Assembly (NCBI RefSeq): GCF_028823535.1
Contig: NZ_JAQIYM010000004.1
Span: 186,001 to 250,000 of the forward strand
Direction of reading: 5' to 3'
From: Pseudomonas serbica
GTDB taxonomy: Bacteria; Pseudomonadota; Gammaproteobacteria; Pseudomonadales; Pseudomonadaceae
Length of the DNA stretch: 64,000 bases
Below the pieces are notes generated by a model. The model searched no databases. It saw only the letters and a program-made list of their open reading frames with translations, and was not told the origin of the DNA. The translations under genes were made by a program, and so were the position numbers. Positions within the stretch are counted from its first letter, which is position 1, and each line of letters begins with the position of its first letter. Shown one piece after another: positions 26,324 to 34,830 of this stretch.

Positions 26324-26923
26324 ATGAAAATTCTTTTGATTGGCGCAGGCGGCACCATCGGTTCGGCCGTCGACAAGGAACTGTCCCAGCGCCATGAGAT
26401 CGTCCGCATCGGCCGCAGCAGGGGTGATTTTCAGGTAGATATCAGTGACAGCACGTCGATTCGCCGACTGTTCGAACAGACCGGCAAATTCGATGCACTG
26501 GTGTGCGCTGCCGGCAACGTGACCTTCGCGCCACTGGCCGAAATGAGCGAAGAGAGCTTTGCCCTGGGCCTCAAGGACAAACTGATGGGCCAGGTCAACC
26601 TGGTACTGATTGGCCGTGAGTTCGCCAATGAGGGTGCATCGTTCACGCTCACCACCGGCGTACTCAGCCACGACCCGATCCGCAGTGGCGCATCGGCAGC
26701 GCTGGTCAACGGTGCGCTGGACAGCTTCGTCCGCGCCGCCGCCATTGAATTGCCACGCGGCTTGCGCGTGAACTCGATCAGCCCGACCGTCCTGGTCGAA
26801 GCCATGGGCAGCTATGCCCCCTATTTCCGTGGCTTCAAGCCGGTTCCTGCCGAGGATGTGGCATTGGCCTACGCCAAAAGCGTCGAAGGCTTGCAGACAG
26901 GTCAGACCTTTCACGTGGGCTAA
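26324..26923 (+). CDS. Short-chain dehydrogenase-like protein with a non-canonical active site
   Basis: A 199-residue Rossmann protein of the SDR superfamily. It begins MKILLIGAGGTIGSAV, with the glycine motif GAGGTIG, then VDISD and LVCAAGNVTF, the counterpart of the NNAG segment. The catalytic Tyr-x-x-x-Lys is absent: the matching stretch reads SGASAALVNGALDS. It is also shorter than the usual 250 residues. It may reduce by a different mechanism or bind NAD(P) without being a classical dehydrogenase. It is divergent from the LysR gene at 26209, a common arrangement for a regulator and its target. Confidence 0.8.
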   Translation: MKILLIGAGGTIGSAVDKELSQRHEIVRIGRSRGDFQVDISDSTSIRRLFEQTGKFDALVCAAGNVTFAPLAEMSEESFALGLKDKLMGQVNLVLIGREFANEGASFTLTTGVLSHDPIRSGASAALVNGALDSFVRAAAIELPRGLRVNSISPTVLVEAMGSYAPYFRGFKPVPAEDVALAYAKSVEGLQTGQTFHVG

Positions 26924-26982
26924 AACCTTGTGATGAACGGTCAGGCTGCGTAACGTGGCGGCACTTGTCAGGAGACCCCAAG

Positions 26983-27648
26983 ATGCGTGTTGCCCGTTCC
27001 TTAGTCATTGTTGCCCTGCTCCCCCTGTTCGCAGCCTGCCAATTGTTCGACGGTTCGCGTGAAAGTGCCTCCCACGTCGGGCAGACCCGCATGCAGGGCC
27101 AGTTAAGCGCTGCCGACGGCAAACTGCTGTTCCAGCCGTGCGGTGAACAACGCCGTTACGTGGTCAACGATTCGGGTGGCACCAGCGTCCTGCAACAGGC
27201 CGCGGGTCTCGCCGATGCCCAGGGCAAGCTGTTTGCCGATGTACGTGGGCGCATCGTTCCGGGTAACGGCGAAGACCAGCTCGACGTGGAAACGCTGTAC
27301 CGCGTCGAGCGCTCCGGCACCGCGTGCGCCGATCCGAACTTCAAGCCGCTGATCCTGCGCGCCGCCGGCCATGCCCCCGAATGGAGCGTGAAAGTCACCG
27401 GCAAAGGCATGGTCCTCGAACGCGCCGGCCAGCCACCGTTGGCCGTGCCCTACGTCGAAGAGCAGCTGGGTGAGGGTCGCTTCAACCTCAGCACCGAAAC
27501 CAATAACCAGCACATCGAACTGTGGGTCGCGCCACAACGCTGCATCGACGCCAGCACGGGCGGCCTGCAGCACATGAGTGCCGAACTGCGCATCGATGGC
27601 AAGGTACAGCGCGGTTGCGGGTATTTCGGCGGTTCGCGCGACGACTGA
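26983..27648 (+). CDS. Predicted lipoprotein, COG3650-like
   Basis: A 221-residue lipoprotein with a signal of 18 residues ending in the lipobox LFAAC, Cys19. The residue after Cys is Gln, so outer-membrane sorting is expected. The mature part reads like two beta-rich halves: MQGQLSAADGKLLFQPCGEQ resembles the NlpE/COG3650 segment, and a later half begins PEWSVKVTGKGMVLER. Several Cys (CGEQ, CADP, CIDA, CGYF) could pair in the periplasm. The ATG follows AGGAG. The role is unknown; related domains occur in copper-stress and lysozyme-inhibitor lipoproteins, which I do not claim here. Confidence 0.78.
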   Translation: MRVARSLVIVALLPLFAACQLFDGSRESASHVGQTRMQGQLSAADGKLLFQPCGEQRRYVVNDSGGTSVLQQAAGLADAQGKLFADVRGRIVPGNGEDQLDVETLYRVERSGTACADPNFKPLILRAAGHAPEWSVKVTGKGMVLERAGQPPLAVPYVEEQLGEGRFNLSTETNNQHIELWVAPQRCIDASTGGLQHMSAELRIDGKVQRGCGYFGGSRDD

Positions 27649-27683
27649 TCGTTTAAGCCTCACGGGCCTGCGCCTTTGGGGCT

Positions 27684-27689
27684 TATAAT
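27684..27689 (+). promoter_or_regulatory. -10 box before the FAD oxidoreductase gene
   Basis: TATAAT, 54 bp before the ATG at 27744; the -35 element is weak (CGCCTT region). Confidence 0.45.
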
Positions 27690-27743
27690 CGCCGGTTTCA
27701 AACGCCCTGGCGCAGTTGTGCGCCCCGCGAACCGGATCCCGCC

Positions 27744-29357
27744 ATGTTACGAATCACCGAACTCAAGCTGCCGATCGACCATCCCGATGAAGACCTGCGC
27801 CCTGCCATCCTGCAGCGCCTGGGCATCAGCAGCGAAGACTTGCTCGATTTCACCTTGTTCAAGCGCAGCTACGATGCGCGCAAAAAGTCCTCCGAGCTGT
27901 GCTTCATCTACACCATCGACCTTGATGTTCGCGATGAGGCCTCGGTACTGCGCAAGTTCGCCGATGACCGTAACGTCAATGTGGCACCGGATGTCAGCTA
28001 CAAAATGGTTGGCCAGGCACCGGCCGATCTGAGCGTACGCCCTGTCGTCGTCGGCTTCGGGCCGTGCGGGATCTTCGCCGGGCTGTTGCTTGCGCAAATG
28101 GGCTTCAAGCCGATCATCCTCGAACGCGGCACCGAAGTGCGCCAGCGCACCAAGGACACTTGGGGCCTGTGGCGTAAAAGCGTGCTCAACCCCGAATCCA
28201 ACGTGCAATTCGGCGAGGGCGGCGCGGGGACATTCTCCGACGGCAAGCTCTACAGCCAGATCAAGGATCCGAAGTTCATCGGGCGCAAAGTGCTCAATGA
28301 GTTCGTCAAGGCCGGCGCCCCGGAAGAAATCCTCTACGTCAGCAAACCGCACATCGGTACGTTCCGCCTGACCGGCGTTGTGGAAAACATGCGTGAGCAG
28401 ATTCGCGCCATGGGCGGCGAAGTGCGCTTCCAGCAGCGGGTAACTGACGTGCTGATCGAGGACGGCCAACTGGTCGGCGTCGAACTCGATGGCGGCGAGC
28501 AGATCCATTCGAAACACGTGATCCTGGCCCTCGGCCACAGTGCCCGGGACACCTTCCGCATGCTCCACGGCCGCGGCGTGTACATGGAAGCCAAGCCGTT
28601 CTCGGTAGGTTTCCGCATCGAGCACCCGCAGTCGCTGATCGACCGCGCGCGCCTGGGCAAGTACGCCGGCCACCCGAAACTCGGCGCCGCCGACTACAAA
28701 CTGGTGCACCACGCCAAGAACGGCCGCTCGGTCTACAGCTTCTGCATGTGCCCGGGCGGCACGGTGGTAGCGGCGACCTCGGAGCCGAACCGAGTGGTCA
28801 CCAATGGCATGAGCCAGTACTCGCGGAACGAGCGCAACGCCAACTCCGGGATCGTTGTCGGGATTACCCCGGAAGTCGATTATCCGGGCGGTCCGCTGGC
28901 CGGTATCGAGTTGCAGGAACGCCTGGAGTCCCACGCTTTTGTGCTCGGTGGCAGCAACTACGAAGCACCGGCGCAACTGGTCGGCGACTTTATCGCTGGC
29001 AAGCCGTCCACGGCGTTGGGCAGCGTTGAACCGTCCTACAAACCGGGCGTTGCCCTGGGTGACCTGGCGCTGGCCTTGCCGGCCTTCGCCATTGAAGCGA
29101 TTCGCGAGGCCTTGCCGGCGTTCGAGAAGCAGATTCGCGGGTACTCGCTGCACGATGCCGTGCTGACCGGGATCGAGACCCGCACCTCGTCGCCGCTGCG
29201 CATTACGCGTAACGAGTCGATGCAAAGCCTGAACGTGAAAGGCCTGTTCCCGGCGGGTGAAGGCGCGGGTTATGCGGGCGGGATTCTGTCGGCGGGTGTC
29301 GATGGGATTCGCATTGCGGAAGCGGTGGCACGGGATATCCTCGGCCTCGAAGCCTGA
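27744..29357 (+). CDS. FAD-dependent oxidoreductase, COG2509 family
   Basis: A 537-residue flavoprotein. A 90-residue N-terminal domain (LRITELKLPIDHPDEDL, RLGISSEDLLDFTLFKRSYDARKK), typical of this family, precedes the dinucleotide-binding motif VVVGFGPCGIFAGLLLAQMG. FAD contacts continue in LERGTEVRQR and the C-terminal GLFPAGEGAGYAGGI. The segment GEGGAGTFSDGKLYSQI is a family hallmark. The physiological electron acceptor and substrate are not known; it is broadly conserved in bacteria. Confidence 0.87.
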   Translation: MLRITELKLPIDHPDEDLRPAILQRLGISSEDLLDFTLFKRSYDARKKSSELCFIYTIDLDVRDEASVLRKFADDRNVNVAPDVSYKMVGQAPADLSVRPVVVGFGPCGIFAGLLLAQMGFKPIILERGTEVRQRTKDTWGLWRKSVLNPESNVQFGEGGAGTFSDGKLYSQIKDPKFIGRKVLNEFVKAGAPEEILYVSKPHIGTFRLTGVVENMREQIRAMGGEVRFQQRVTDVLIEDGQLVGVELDGGEQIHSKHVILALGHSARDTFRMLHGRGVYMEAKPFSVGFRIEHPQSLIDRARLGKYAGHPKLGAADYKLVHHAKNGRSVYSFCMCPGGTVVAATSEPNRVVTNGMSQYSRNERNANSGIVVGITPEVDYPGGPLAGIELQERLESHAFVLGGSNYEAPAQLVGDFIAGKPSTALGSVEPSYKPGVALGDLALALPAFAIEAIREALPAFEKQIRGYSLHDAVLTGIETRTSSPLRITRNESMQSLNVKGLFPAGEGAGYAGGILSAGVDGIRIAEAVARDILGLEA

Positions 29358-29365
29358 CCGTAATA

Positions 29366-29459
29366 CTGTAGGAACGGGCTTGCCCGCGAAGGTGGCGGAT
29401 CAGTCAACATTAATGTTGAATGTGCTTTCGTCTTCGCTGGCAAGCCAGCTCCTACAGGT
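29366..29459. repeat. REP doublet, GGCTTGCCAGC family
   Basis: Opposed units CTGTAGGAACGGGCTTGCCC (from 29366) and GGCAAGCCAGCTCCTACAGG (to 29458), about 45 bp apart, lie between two convergent genes. Confidence 0.82.
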
Positions 29460-29467
29460 GCAGGGGG

Positions 29468-30562
29468 TCAGATATTGGCGCGCAACACGCTCGCCGGCAG
29501 CGGCTCACCACGCTCGACCGTCGCGGCCACCGCATCGATCAACCCGCTCAACTCAAAGCCCTCGGCCTTCAGCCACGCCTGATCGTAATAGGTCGTCGCA
29601 TAACGCTCGCCGCTGTCACACAAGATCGCCACGATCGACCCTTCCTCCCCCGCCGCCGCCATCTGCTGCGCTGCCATCAAGGCGCCGATCAGGTTGGTCC
29701 CGCTCGATCCGCCGACATGACGCCCCAAACGCTCGGCCAGGTAATGCATGGCGGCCAACGACAACGCGTCCGGCACCTTGACCATCGCATCGATGACCTT
29801 GGGCAGGAATGACGCTTCCACCCGGGGCCGGCCAATGCCTTCAACCCGCGAGCCGTGATCCAGGCGCAGGCTGGCGTCGCCGGTCTGGTAGTAATCGAAA
29901 AAAACCGAACGCTCGGCATCGGCACACAACACGCGAGTAGCGTGCTGGCGATAACGCACGTAACGCCCCAGGGTCGCCGTCGTGCCCCCGGTGCCGGGGC
30001 TGGACACCAACCAACTCGGCTCCGGGTACTTTTCGAAACGCATCTGCTGGAAGATCGATTCGGCGATGTTGTTGTTCGCCCGCCAGTCGGTGGCGCGCTC
30101 GGCATAGGTGAACTGGTCGATGAAGTGGCCGTCGTGCTCGCGCGCCAGGCGTTCGGACTCGGCGTAGATCTGCGTCGGATCAGCCACCAGGTGTGTCTGC
30201 CCGCCATAAAAGGCGATTTGAGCGATCTTTTCCCTCGACGTGCTGGCCGGCACCACGGCAATGAACGGCACCCCCAGCAATCGCGCGAAGTACGCTTCGG
30301 AAATCGCCGTCGAACCGCTGGATGCCTCGATCACCGGCGCGCCGGGCTTGAGCCAGCCATTGCACAACGCATACAGGAACAGCGAGCGCGCCAGGCGGTG
30401 TTTCAGGCTGCCGGTGGGATGGCTCGACTCATCCTTGAAGTACAGCTCGATGCCCGCAAAACCTGGCAGCGACAAGGGGATCAGGTGAGTGTCGGCGCTG
30501 CGCTGGAAGTCGGCTTCGATGATCCGGATGGCTTCGCGGGACCACTGTCGGTTGTTGCTCAT
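29468..30562 (-). CDS. PLP-dependent cysteine synthase-family enzyme
   Basis: A 364-residue fold-type II PLP enzyme. The PLP Lys lies in HPTGSLKHRLARSLF (about residue 54) and the phosphate-binding loop in SSPGTGGTTATLGRY. The substrate loop ASSGSTAISEAYFARLL matches cysteine synthases. The N-terminus WSREAIRIIEADFQRSADTHL and the length above 350 differ from CysK and CysM (about 310). They point to the Cds1/cystathionine-synthase-like group, which includes cysteine desulfhydrases. A role in cysteine breakdown or synthesis is therefore open. It is transcribed divergently from nhaA. Confidence 0.85.
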   Translation of the reverse strand: MSNNRQWSREAIRIIEADFQRSADTHLIPLSLPGFAGIELYFKDESSHPTGSLKHRLARSLFLYALCNGWLKPGAPVIEASSGSTAISEAYFARLLGVPFIAVVPASTSREKIAQIAFYGGQTHLVADPTQIYAESERLAREHDGHFIDQFTYAERATDWRANNNIAESIFQQMRFEKYPEPSWLVSSPGTGGTTATLGRYVRYRQHATRVLCADAERSVFFDYYQTGDASLRLDHGSRVEGIGRPRVEASFLPKVIDAMVKVPDALSLAAMHYLAERLGRHVGGSSGTNLIGALMAAQQMAAAGEEGSIVAILCDSGERYATTYYDQAWLKAEGFELSGLIDAVAATVERGEPLPASVLRANI

Positions 30563-30812
30563 GGTGGTTATCTCGATGGATCAGGCAATAGGCGGCCCTG
30601 TCACAAGCCTCAACCTGCAAGCTTAGGAAAAATCCTACATCAAACACAGGTACAGCTGAGTTCCAATCCGCCGGACAACTGCTAGGCTCAGGTCCTTGCC
30701 GGGAAATCGCGTTGTTACGACATATAACAAAAAAGAATATAACTTTTGTTTTAACAACTAACGGTACGGGTTAGGGTGTGCCACCTTTTGACTTTATCGA
30801 TGGAGAGCGACT

Positions 30813-32000
30813 TTGCCTCTGCGTAGCACGTTCACGCGTTTCTTTCAGCTGGAAGCTGCCAGCGGTCTGTTACTGATCGCCGCCGCTATCCTGGCGTTGA
30901 TCATCAACAACTCGCCACTGTCGTGGCTCTACAATGGCCTGCTGGATACCCCCGTCGTCGCTCAGATCGGCGCGTTGAAAATCGCCAAGCCGCTGCTGTT
31001 GTGGATCAACGACGGCCTGATGGCGCTGTTCTTCCTGTTGATCGGGCTGGAGGTCAAGCGCGAGGTCCTCGACGGGCAACTGTCCAGGCCGTCGCAGATC
31101 GTCCTGCCCGGCGCGGCCGCCATTGGCGGCATGGTAGTACCAGCGCTGATCTACTGGTTCCTCAACCGTGACAACCCACCGGCCCTGGACGGCTGGGCGA
31201 TCCCAACGGCCACCGACATCGCTTTCGCACTGGGTGTGCTGGCACTGTTGGGCAAACGCGTGCCGGTGTCGCTGAAGTTGTTCCTGATGACCCTGGCGAT
31301 CATCGACGACCTCGGCGCGATCATCATCATCGCGATTTTCTATTCCGGCGCGCTGTCGACCCTGTCCCTGGCACTGGCCGCCGCCTGCATCGCGGCGCTG
31401 ATCGGGATGAACCGGCTCGGCGTGGTAAAGCTCGGGCCCTACATGATCATTGGCCTGATCCTCTGGGTCTGCGTGCTCAAGAGCGGTGTGCATGCCACGC
31501 TGGCCGGTGTAACCCTGGCCTTCTGCATCCCGTTGCGCACGAAAAACGCCGAACCCTCTCCCCTGCTGGCACTGGAACACGCCCTGCACCCGTGGGTGGC
31601 CTACGGCATCCTCCCCCTGTTCGCCTTCGCCAACGCTGGCCTGTCCCTGAGTGGCGTGACCGCCGAGAGCTTCACCCATGCAGTGCCAATGGGCATCGCG
31701 GTTGGCCTGTTGCTGGGCAAGACCGTCGGCGTGTTCGGCCTGACCTGGCTGGCGGTAAAAATCGGGATTGCCGCCCTGCCCCAGGGTGCCAACTGGGGCC
31801 AGGTACTGGGCGTGGCGATTCTCTGCGGCATTGGTTTCACCATGAGCCTGTTTGTCGGGTCGCTGGCCTTTGAGCCAGGCGTCAGTGACTACGCGGGCAT
31901 GGATCGCATGGGCATTCTGACCGGTTCGATTCTGGCGGCCTTGATAGGTTATGCCGTGACGGCGGCGGCGAGTCGCAAGCCTGCGCTGCAAGCCGCGTAG
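30813..32000 (+). CDS. nhaA: Na+/H+ antiporter NhaA
   Basis: Inner-membrane antiporter that expels sodium in exchange for two protons, for salt and alkaline pH tolerance. The 395-residue protein has 12 helices. The paired ion-binding aspartates are in [13 protein letters not shown] (helix V), and the unwound helix segment is [17 protein letters not shown]. The start is TTG at 30813, placed right behind a GGAGAG ribosome site; no ATG fits. The N-terminus [19 protein letters not shown] is typical. The AT-rich region 30720-30760 before it (TATAACAAAAAAGAATATAA) may hold the promoter. Confidence 0.94.
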   Translation: MPLRSTFTRFFQLEAASGLLLIAAAILALIINNSPLSWLYNGLLDTPVVAQIGALKIAKPLLLWINDGLMALFFLLIGLEVKREVLDGQLSRPSQIVLPGAAAIGGMVVPALIYWFLNRDNPPALDGWAIPTATDIAFALGVLALLGKRVPVSLKLFLMTLAIIDDLGAIIIIAIFYSGALSTLSLALAAACIAALIGMNRLGVVKLGPYMIIGLILWVCVLKSGVHATLAGVTLAFCIPLRTKNAEPSPLLALEHALHPWVAYGILPLFAFANAGLSLSGVTAESFTHAVPMGIAVGLLLGKTVGVFGLTWLAVKIGIAALPQGANWGQVLGVAILCGIGFTMSLFVGSLAFEPGVSDYAGMDRMGILTGSILAALIGYAVTAAASRKPALQAA

Positions 32001-32020
32001 GGAACATGATGCGATAAAGA

Positions 32021-32052
32021 AAAACCCCGGCCAGTCACCTGGTCGGGGTTTT
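32021..32052. terminator. Bidirectional terminator between nhaA and a convergent lipoprotein gene
   Basis: Stem AAAACCCCGGCC / GGTCGGGGTTTT around a short loop, with A and T runs on both sides. Confidence 0.85.
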
Positions 32053-32071
32053 CTTTTTCCCGTGTTCCCGT

Positions 32072-32536
32072 TTAGTGGGAAACGCGGCTGGTACCATCAA
32101 CCGTTGAAATGCGTACGCGCTCGCCGACACGGAACACTTCGTTTTCCTGAACCTGTTGCACGTAGGCGCGCATGCTGCCGTCGTCTTCGCGCACGGTGAT
32201 TTCCACGCCTTGGGTGCGGGTCAGGCCTTCTTCGGCTGCCGAACCTACCAGGCCACCAGCGACGGCACCAATGACCGCGGCGACGATGCTGCCTTTACCG
32301 CCACCAATGGCGCTGCCGCCGACACCGCCGACGACTGCACCTGCAGCGCCGCCAATTGGCGTCTTGGTACCTTCGATTTTCACCGGACGCAGGGCTTCGA
32401 TGGTGCCCATGCGAATTGTCTGCACGCGACGCGCCTCGTCACGGGAATAGGAGTCACCGGTCAAACTCGATTGGCAGCCAGTGAGCAACATCGCCATCGT
32501 GGAAAAGGAAGCAACCAGCAGAACAGACTTACGCAT
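32072..32536 (-). CDS. Glycine-zipper outer membrane lipoprotein (SlyB/PcpA-like)
   Basis: A 154-residue lipoprotein: MRKSVLLVASFSTMAMLLTGC with lipobox LLTGC, Cys21. The central segment GGAAGAVVGGVGGSAIGGG continues into GAVAGGLVGSAAEEGL, a glycine-zipper pair of short membrane-crossing helices. The C-terminal beta region is ITVREDDGSMRAYVQQ, as in SlyB. The ATG at 32536 follows GGAG; a longer frame to 32557 is unlikely. SlyB-type proteins help keep the outer membrane stable under stress. The gene is single and convergent with nhaA. Confidence 0.86.
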   Translation of the reverse strand: MRKSVLLVASFSTMAMLLTGCQSSLTGDSYSRDEARRVQTIRMGTIEALRPVKIEGTKTPIGGAAGAVVGGVGGSAIGGGKGSIVAAVIGAVAGGLVGSAAEEGLTRTQGVEITVREDDGSMRAYVQQVQENEVFRVGERVRISTVDGTSRVSH

Positions 32537-32704
32537 AGCATCAACTCCAAAGGACAAGTAATCATTAAACTCCGCAGCTTGACGCCTGTCACGGCATTGC
32601 CCGGATAAAAATGTTTCGATTCAGCCTTCGTACAGGCCCGTCCATACGTTCGCCAAACAGCGGCGGCCTACTCGCAAGACAGCGCCACTGACCAGGGAAT
32701 CCAG

Positions 32705-32941
32705 ATGGATTACTTTATCATTTTCGTTACTACGGTTGCCGGACTGTACTTCCATGGGTGGCTGTACGTGCGGATCAGACGCTGGATGGACCGCGACCTG
32801 GCGTTGGCGCTGGCCGGTAAGGATGAGCGCAAACAAGCGTTCATGCTCGAACGGCTGGCGAGTGCTCAGGCGCAGAAAATCAGGCGTCGAGACCTGCCAC
32901 AGTGGCTCGAGGCCGCAGCGGCAGGCTATCCGGAGCGGTAG
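32705..32941 (+). CDS. Small membrane-anchored conserved protein
   Basis: A 78-residue protein: one N-terminal membrane helix (DYFIIFVTTVAGLYFHGWLYV), then a basic stretch RIRRWMDRDLALALAGKDERK and an amphipathic helical C-terminus. The charge pattern places the tail in the cytoplasm. It stops 6 bp before the convergent pdxH stop. I do not recognise a named family; the length and lack of frame breaks support a real gene. Confidence 0.68.
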   Translation: MDYFIIFVTTVAGLYFHGWLYVRIRRWMDRDLALALAGKDERKQAFMLERLASAQAQKIRRRDLPQWLEAAAAGYPER

Positions 32942-32946
32942 ACTGC

Positions 32947-33594
32947 TTAAGGCGCCAGGCGTTCAAGAATCCAGCTGGCGCCCTGCAGGCGATAGTTAAG
33001 CCGGTCATGGAGACGGCTTGGACGACCCTGCCAGAACTCGATGCGCTCTGGCAGAAGACGATAACCGCCCCAGTGCTCAGGGCAGTGAGGTTGGGTATCG
33101 CTGAAACGTTGCTCGGTATCCTTGAGCAGTGACTCCAGTTCACCACGATCGGCAATCACCCGGCTCTGCGGCGAAGCCCAGGCACCCAGGCGGCTACCCA
33201 GCGGGCGCACCTGATAGTACGCGTCGGATTCCTCGGGCGTGACTTTCACCACCCGACCTTCAATCCGTACCTGACGCTCAAGTGTCGGCCAGAAAAACGT
33301 CATGGCTGCGAAGGGATTCGCAACCAAATGCTGGCCCTTGGCACTGTCGTAGTTGGTGAAGAAGGTGAAGCCCTGGGCGTCCAGGCCCTTGAGCAGCAGG
33401 ATGCGGCAGTGCGGCCGCCCCTCCTGGTCGACAGTGGCCAAGGTCATGGCATTGGCCTCCACCGGTGCCTGCTCGGTTTTCACCGCATCGGCAAACCATT
33501 GGTGGAACAGCGCAAAGGGCTCGGCCGGGGCTTGTGCCTCGGTCAGGCCATCACGGGTGTAGTCGCGGCGCATATCAGCCAGGGCCTTGGTCAT
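32947..33594 (-). CDS. pdxH: Pyridoxamine 5'-phosphate oxidase
   Basis: FMN enzyme that makes pyridoxal 5'-phosphate from pyridoxine or pyridoxamine phosphate, with oxygen as acceptor. The protein has 215 residues, as in other gamma-proteobacteria. Recognisable segments are [21 protein letters not shown] at the start, [24 protein letters not shown] (FMN and substrate binding), and the C-terminal [13 protein letters not shown]. It is preceded by AAGGA. Cofactor supply links it to the PLP enzymes in this window only in a general way. Confidence 0.95.
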   Translation of the reverse strand: MTKALADMRRDYTRDGLTEAQAPAEPFALFHQWFADAVKTEQAPVEANAMTLATVDQEGRPHCRILLLKGLDAQGFTFFTNYDSAKGQHLVANPFAAMTFFWPTLERQVRIEGRVVKVTPEESDAYYQVRPLGSRLGAWASPQSRVIADRGELESLLKDTEQRFSDTQPHCPEHWGGYRLLPERIEFWQGRPSRLHDRLNYRLQGASWILERLAP

Positions 33595-33618
33595 GGCGCA
33601 TTCCTTATGATTGACGAA

Positions 33619-34716
33619 TTACTTCTTTGTAGCATCCGCAGCGGCGACTTTTTTGCTGTCGGCGGCGGCTTTGGCCGGTGCCGTTTTCTTCGCCGGCGTT
33701 GCCGTTTTAGCCGGGGTCTTTTTCGCAGCGGCTTTCTTGGCCGGCGCTTTTTTCGCGACCGGTGCAGCCGCTTTCTTCGCATCGGCAGGTGCGGGAGTCA
33801 CAGGCTTGGCAACCGGCTTGATGTCCTGGGCTGCAACCATGCGCACGGGCGCCGGGGCTGGCATGTTGTACTTGCTCAACAACGCGACCATGGTGTTTTG
33901 CGGGGTCACCAGCAGCTCCACGCGGCGGTTCAGGGAACGCCCTTCGACGCTGTCATTGGCTGCACGCGGGGCTTCACCGCCCATGCCACGCAGCATCAGG
34001 CGATCGCGCTGCAGGCCGCTGAGTCGGAAGATCGCAGCTACCGACTGGGCACGTTCCTGGCTCAACTTGACGTTGGCAGGGGCTGCGCCCGAGGTATCGC
34101 TGTGGCCGAGTACCAGTACCGCAGTCTTCGGGTCGGCTTCAAGGATTTTCGCAACGCGAGTGAACGGGCCGAGGGTGACCGGCAGTAGCATGGCCGGGCG
34201 GTCCGGGTTGAACGAGCCTTCTACCGGCGCGGTCACCACCAGGACGTTTTCACGGCGTTCGAGTTGCAGGTTGCTGTCCTTGATCGCTGTACGCAGGCGA
34301 GGTTCGTAGTCGTCAAGCCAGGCCTGAGTGACTTTGGGATCCGGCATCGGCACGACTTTGGCAGTGCTCTGCTCTTTGCCGCCGAACGGCCACCACCACT
34401 TGCCACCCGCATCGGCCTCGGCCTTGGCCTTGGCCACTTCGACCGGCTTGGCCTCAGGTTTTACCTCTGGCTTTTTATCGAGCATTTCTTCGGAGCCGAA
34501 CGGCCAGTACCAAGGGTTGGAGCTTTCAGCTTTGGCCACCGGAGCGGTTGCAACAGGCTTCAACGGGGCCGGGGCCGGAGCCGGGTCTTTGGCGGCGACT
34601 TTGTCTGAAGAGCCGAACGGCCACCAGCTGCCGCCGTCTGCATCACTTTTCGGATTCTGGGCGCAACCGGTAATAGCGAAGCACAGTGCCAAGGCGAGGG
34701 TTGGTTTGGTTGACAT
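33619..34716 (-). CDS. OmpA-domain lipoprotein with WPFG repeats and a Lys/Ala-rich tail
   Basis: A 365-residue lipoprotein (signal MSTKPTLALALCFAITGC, lipobox AITGC, Cys18). Three short WPFG repeats at residues 31-35, 71-74 and 109-112 are spaced by Pro/Ala/Lys-rich linkers. An OmpA-like peptidoglycan-binding domain follows (about 190-285; VLVLGHSDTSGAAPANVKLSQERAQ and SLNRRVELLV). The last 58 residues are almost only Lys, Ala, Pro and Thr (AKKAPAKKAAAKK), resembling histone H1 tails. The outer membrane anchor plus OmpA domain would tether the wall; the tail could bind acidic polymers, which is inference. It has the same strand as pdxH. Confidence 0.85.
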   Translation of the reverse strand: MSTKPTLALALCFAITGCAQNPKSDADGGSWWPFGSSDKVAAKDPAPAPAPLKPVATAPVAKAESSNPWYWPFGSEEMLDKKPEVKPEAKPVEVAKAKAEADAGGKWWWPFGGKEQSTAKVVPMPDPKVTQAWLDDYEPRLRTAIKDSNLQLERRENVLVVTAPVEGSFNPDRPAMLLPVTLGPFTRVAKILEADPKTAVLVLGHSDTSGAAPANVKLSQERAQSVAAIFRLSGLQRDRLMLRGMGGEAPRAANDSVEGRSLNRRVELLVTPQNTMVALLSKYNMPAPAPVRMVAAQDIKPVAKPVTPAPADAKKAAAPVAKKAPAKKAAAKKTPAKTATPAKKTAPAKAAADSKKVAAADATKK

Positions 34717-34830
34717 TGGATATCCACAAAAAATGAAGTAATGAAAATCAGGCTGGGTCGGCCCACATAAACAGACGCTTGGAAACTGAAAAGGCTGTCG
34801 GGTTCCAGTTCCGGAACCCTTGAGCGTGAT

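Noticed and set aside
34328..34741. Frame opposite the OmpA lipoprotein, rich in Ala and Leu
   Set aside because: The repeats of the real gene (Pro/Lys/Ala codons) give open antisense frames; no start site supports it.
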